Shown: positions 47,857-49,230 of the stretch, piece by piece | Layout: each line of letters starts with the position of its first letter | Numbering within the stretch: position 1 is the first letter of the stretch | Assembly: GCA_015146655.1 (NCBI GenBank) | Contig: VKHL01000193.1 | Span: forward strand, 1 to 49,230 | DNA from: Ochromonas danica | Taxonomy: Eukaryota; Sar; Chrysophyceae; Chromulinales; Chromulinaceae | Length of the DNA stretch: 49,230 nt | Direction of reading: 5' to 3' | The notes under the pieces: model-generated | Told to the model about the DNA's origin: nothing | The model's database searches: none | Seen by the model: the letters and a program-made list of their open reading frames with translations, nothing else | Made by a program: the position numbers and the translations under genes

Positions 47857-48463
47857 AATTTTTCTCATTTTCTCCAACAACAAATTTACAAAAACGATTA
47901 ATTTGAATATTTTCACCTAATAAAGAAACATGATTTTTAATATAATCTTCAACAGTTAATTCAGGTTCTCTTATACATTCTTGATTTAAAAGTGTTAATG
48001 CCTTTAAATTCTTTTCAACTCTTCCTTTTAAAATAGAGTCACGTACTTTTTCTGGTTTTTCTTTTATATCATCTCGTTTTGATTCTATTTCCATTTCCGC
48101 ATCCCAGACTTCTTTAGGAATATCTTTTAATGATATATATGTAAGTGATGCTCCAGCAGCAATTTGCATTGCTAAATTTTTCGCTAATGTTTGAAATTCT
48201 ATTCTACGCGCAACAAAATCCGTTTCACAATTTAATTCTAATAAAACGCCTATTTTTGATCCAGTATGGATATAACTAGTTATAATTCCTTGTTTAGTCA
48301 TACGTAAAACTTTTTTTTCAGCAGAAGCTAATCCTTTTTGTCTAAGAAAATTAACCGCTTTTTCAAAATCTCCTTTTGTTTCGATTAAAGCATTTTTGCA
48401 ACTTAATATTCCAGCCCCTGTTTTTTCTCTTAAATTTTTTATTTGTTCAGATGTTATTGTCAT
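47855..48463 (-). CDS. tsf: Translation elongation factor Ts
   Basis: 202 residues, shorter than bacterial EF-Ts (about 280) but of the plastid/mitochondrial length class. The UBA-like N-terminal domain reads ITSEQIKNLREKTGAGILSC, then KNALIETKGDFEKAVNFLRQ. The nucleotide-exchange core VLLELNCETDFVARRIEFQT is intact. It recycles EF-Tu. In many red-lineage plastids it follows rps2; here it is alone between petA and ilvH. Confidence 0.97.
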   Translation of the reverse strand: MTITSEQIKNLREKTGAGILSCKNALIETKGDFEKAVNFLRQKGLASAEKKVLRMTKQGIITSYIHTGSKIGVLLELNCETDFVARRIEFQTLAKNLAMQIAAGASLTYISLKDIPKEVWDAEMEIESKRDDIKEKPEKVRDSILKGRVEKNLKALTLLNQECIREPELTVEDYIKNHVSLLGENIQINRFCKFVVGENEKN

Positions 48464-48545
48464 AAAAAATAAAATTTGTTGTTAATTATTATTAATATAG
48501 TAAGTATATTTGATAGAGTCAATAATAAAAAACAGTTTTAGAATT

Positions 48546-49052
48546 ATGAAAAGAACGTTAGTTATAAAAGTTTATAATGAATCTGGTGTTTTAACACGAA
48601 TTTCTACTGTATTTTCAAGTCGAGGTGTTAATATTGAAAGTATAGCTGTTGGTCCAACGGAGAATAAAGGAATTTCTAAAATTATAATTGTTATTCCTGG
48701 AGATTATAAAAGTATTGAACAAATTACTAAACAATTAAATAAATTAATTCAAGTAATCGAAGTAAAAGATGTCACTAATTATCCTTGTGTAGAACGTGAA
48801 TTAATGCTAATTAAGATTCAATCTTCTTCATCTTTACGAAGTGAAATATTAGAAATTGTTAATATTTTTAGAGCAAAAGTCGTGGATATTTCTGATAAAT
48901 CAATATCAATTGAAATTACTGGAGATTCCGGTAAAATATTAACAATTCAAAAATTATTAAAAAATTATACAATTTTAGAAATTGTAAGAACTGGAAAAAT
49001 ATCTCTTGAAAGAGATTTTGGTATAAATACAGAATATTTAAAAAACAATTAA
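48546..49052 (+). CDS. ilvH: Acetolactate synthase small (regulatory) subunit
   Basis: 168 residues from the ATG at 48546, where the protein begins MKRTLVIKVYNESGVLTRIS as in bacterial IlvH/IlvN. The frame extends upstream to 48510, but those 12 residues are unlike the family. An ACT domain (about 1-75) includes FSSRGVNIESIAVGPTENKG, and the second half contains VERELMLIKI and the RTGKISLERDF end. It binds valine and activates the large subunit IlvB for branched-chain amino-acid synthesis. Retention in a plastid is a red-lineage trait. It is divergent from tsf. Confidence 0.95.
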   Translation: MKRTLVIKVYNESGVLTRISTVFSSRGVNIESIAVGPTENKGISKIIIVIPGDYKSIEQITKQLNKLIQVIEVKDVTNYPCVERELMLIKIQSSSSLRSEILEIVNIFRAKVVDISDKSISIEITGDSGKILTIQKLLKNYTILEIVRTGKISLERDFGINTEYLKNN

Positions 49053-49070
49053 AAATTGTAATTTTATTAT

Positions 49071-49154
49071 TGGGGACGGAGGGACTTGAACCCTCACGAC
49101 CAAATTGATCAACAGATTTTAAGTCTGTTGTGTCTACCATTTCACCACGTCCCC
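49071..49154 (-). tRNA. trnL(uaa): tRNA-Leu (UAA), intronless
   Basis: Minus strand: acceptor GGGGACG/CGTCCCC, D-arm with GGTAGACAC, anticodon stem ACAGA/TCTGT with loop CTTAAAA (anticodon UAA), a variable arm and T-arm GAGGG/CCCTC, discriminator A. The group I intron common in cyanobacterial and plant plastid trnL(UAA) is absent. Confidence 0.95.
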
Positions 49155-49193
49155 TTTTAATTTTATTATATAATAAAAGCATAAGAAAAGAAA

Positions 49194-49230
49194 AGACGGT
49201 ATCCAGATTCGAACTGGAGAATGAAGGATT
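49194..49230 (-). tRNA. trnC: 3' part of a tRNA, probably tRNA-Cys (runs off window)
   Basis: Minus strand: a T-arm TCCAG-TTCGAAT-CTGGA and acceptor strand TACCGTC with discriminator U. The anticodon lies beyond the window. U73 and the sequence AATCCTTCATTCTCCAG resemble plastid tRNA-Cys, so that identity is inferred; the tRNA itself is clear. Confidence 0.6.

Noticed and set aside
48916-49182. 88-codon minus-strand frame near the right end
   Set aside because: It reads through trnL(UAA) and antisense to ilvH; no family pattern.

Overview
This is a stretch of an algal plastid genome of the red lineage (chromist type). It is very AT-rich, densely packed and intron-free, with about 57 protein genes and 15 tRNAs (one cut by the window end). 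Diagnostic content includes red-type Rubisco (rbcL-rbcS) followed by its activase cbbX, and genes that green plastids have lost: psaF, psaE, psbV, psbX, psb28, ftrB, rpoC2-rps2-atp in one cluster, sufB/sufC, groEL, ftsH, tsf, acpP and ilvH. ClpC is split: the N-terminal domain is a free-standing gene (clpN, 40553-41479), and the AAA+ part (13444-16518) starts directly before the first ATPase domain. From what I know of the group, this split together with plastid acpP and tsf points to an ochrophyte, most likely a eustigmatophyte. That placement is inference.

Layout. 1-5618: mainly photosystem and cytochrome b6f small subunits (psaL end, petL, ycf4, psbEFLJ, psaI, ftrB, psbX, ycf66, psbI, petB-petD, three tRNAs, psaF-psaJ). 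5644-10009: ftsH, psaE and the psbB-psbT-psbN-psbH block, with psb30. 10158-13367: tRNAs, an unknown membrane ORF, a divergent acpP, and rpl11-rpl1-rpl12 on the minus strand. 13444-22471: chaperone and assembly genes (clpC, psb28, a very divergent groEL, rps16, ycf19, psbV, sufB-sufC). 22513-37156: one long minus-strand cluster rps20-rpoB-rpoC1-rpoC2-rps2-atpI-atpH-atpG-atpF-atpD-atpA, the conserved red-lineage order but without tsf after rps2. 37307-40006: rpl33-rps18-ycf3-atpB and a tRNA with anticodon CAU. 40022-49230: rpl19, clpN, trnH, rps4, rbcL-rbcS-cbbX, a divergent atpE-like gene overlapping a divergent tatC, petA, tsf, ilvH, trnL and part of a probable trnC.

The genes fit together as one photosynthetic organelle: photosystems and b6f, ATP synthase, carbon fixation with its activase, the ribosome and RNA polymerase, Fe-S assembly (SufBC), proteolysis (FtsH, ClpC/ClpN), Tat export, and remnants of fatty-acid and branched-chain amino-acid synthesis. 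Nearly every convergent gene pair is separated by a perfect or near-perfect palindrome that often includes both stop codons. No intergenic space exceeds 300 bases. No mobile element, CRISPR array, large repeat or virus-like element was seen.

The parts most worth a second look are housekeeping proteins that have drifted far from their families: GroEL with Lys at the Asp398 position, FtsH without a lumenal domain or pore Phe, ClpC with a replaced middle domain, the displaced atpE, the worn tatC, and a tRNA(CAU) with a long variable arm.
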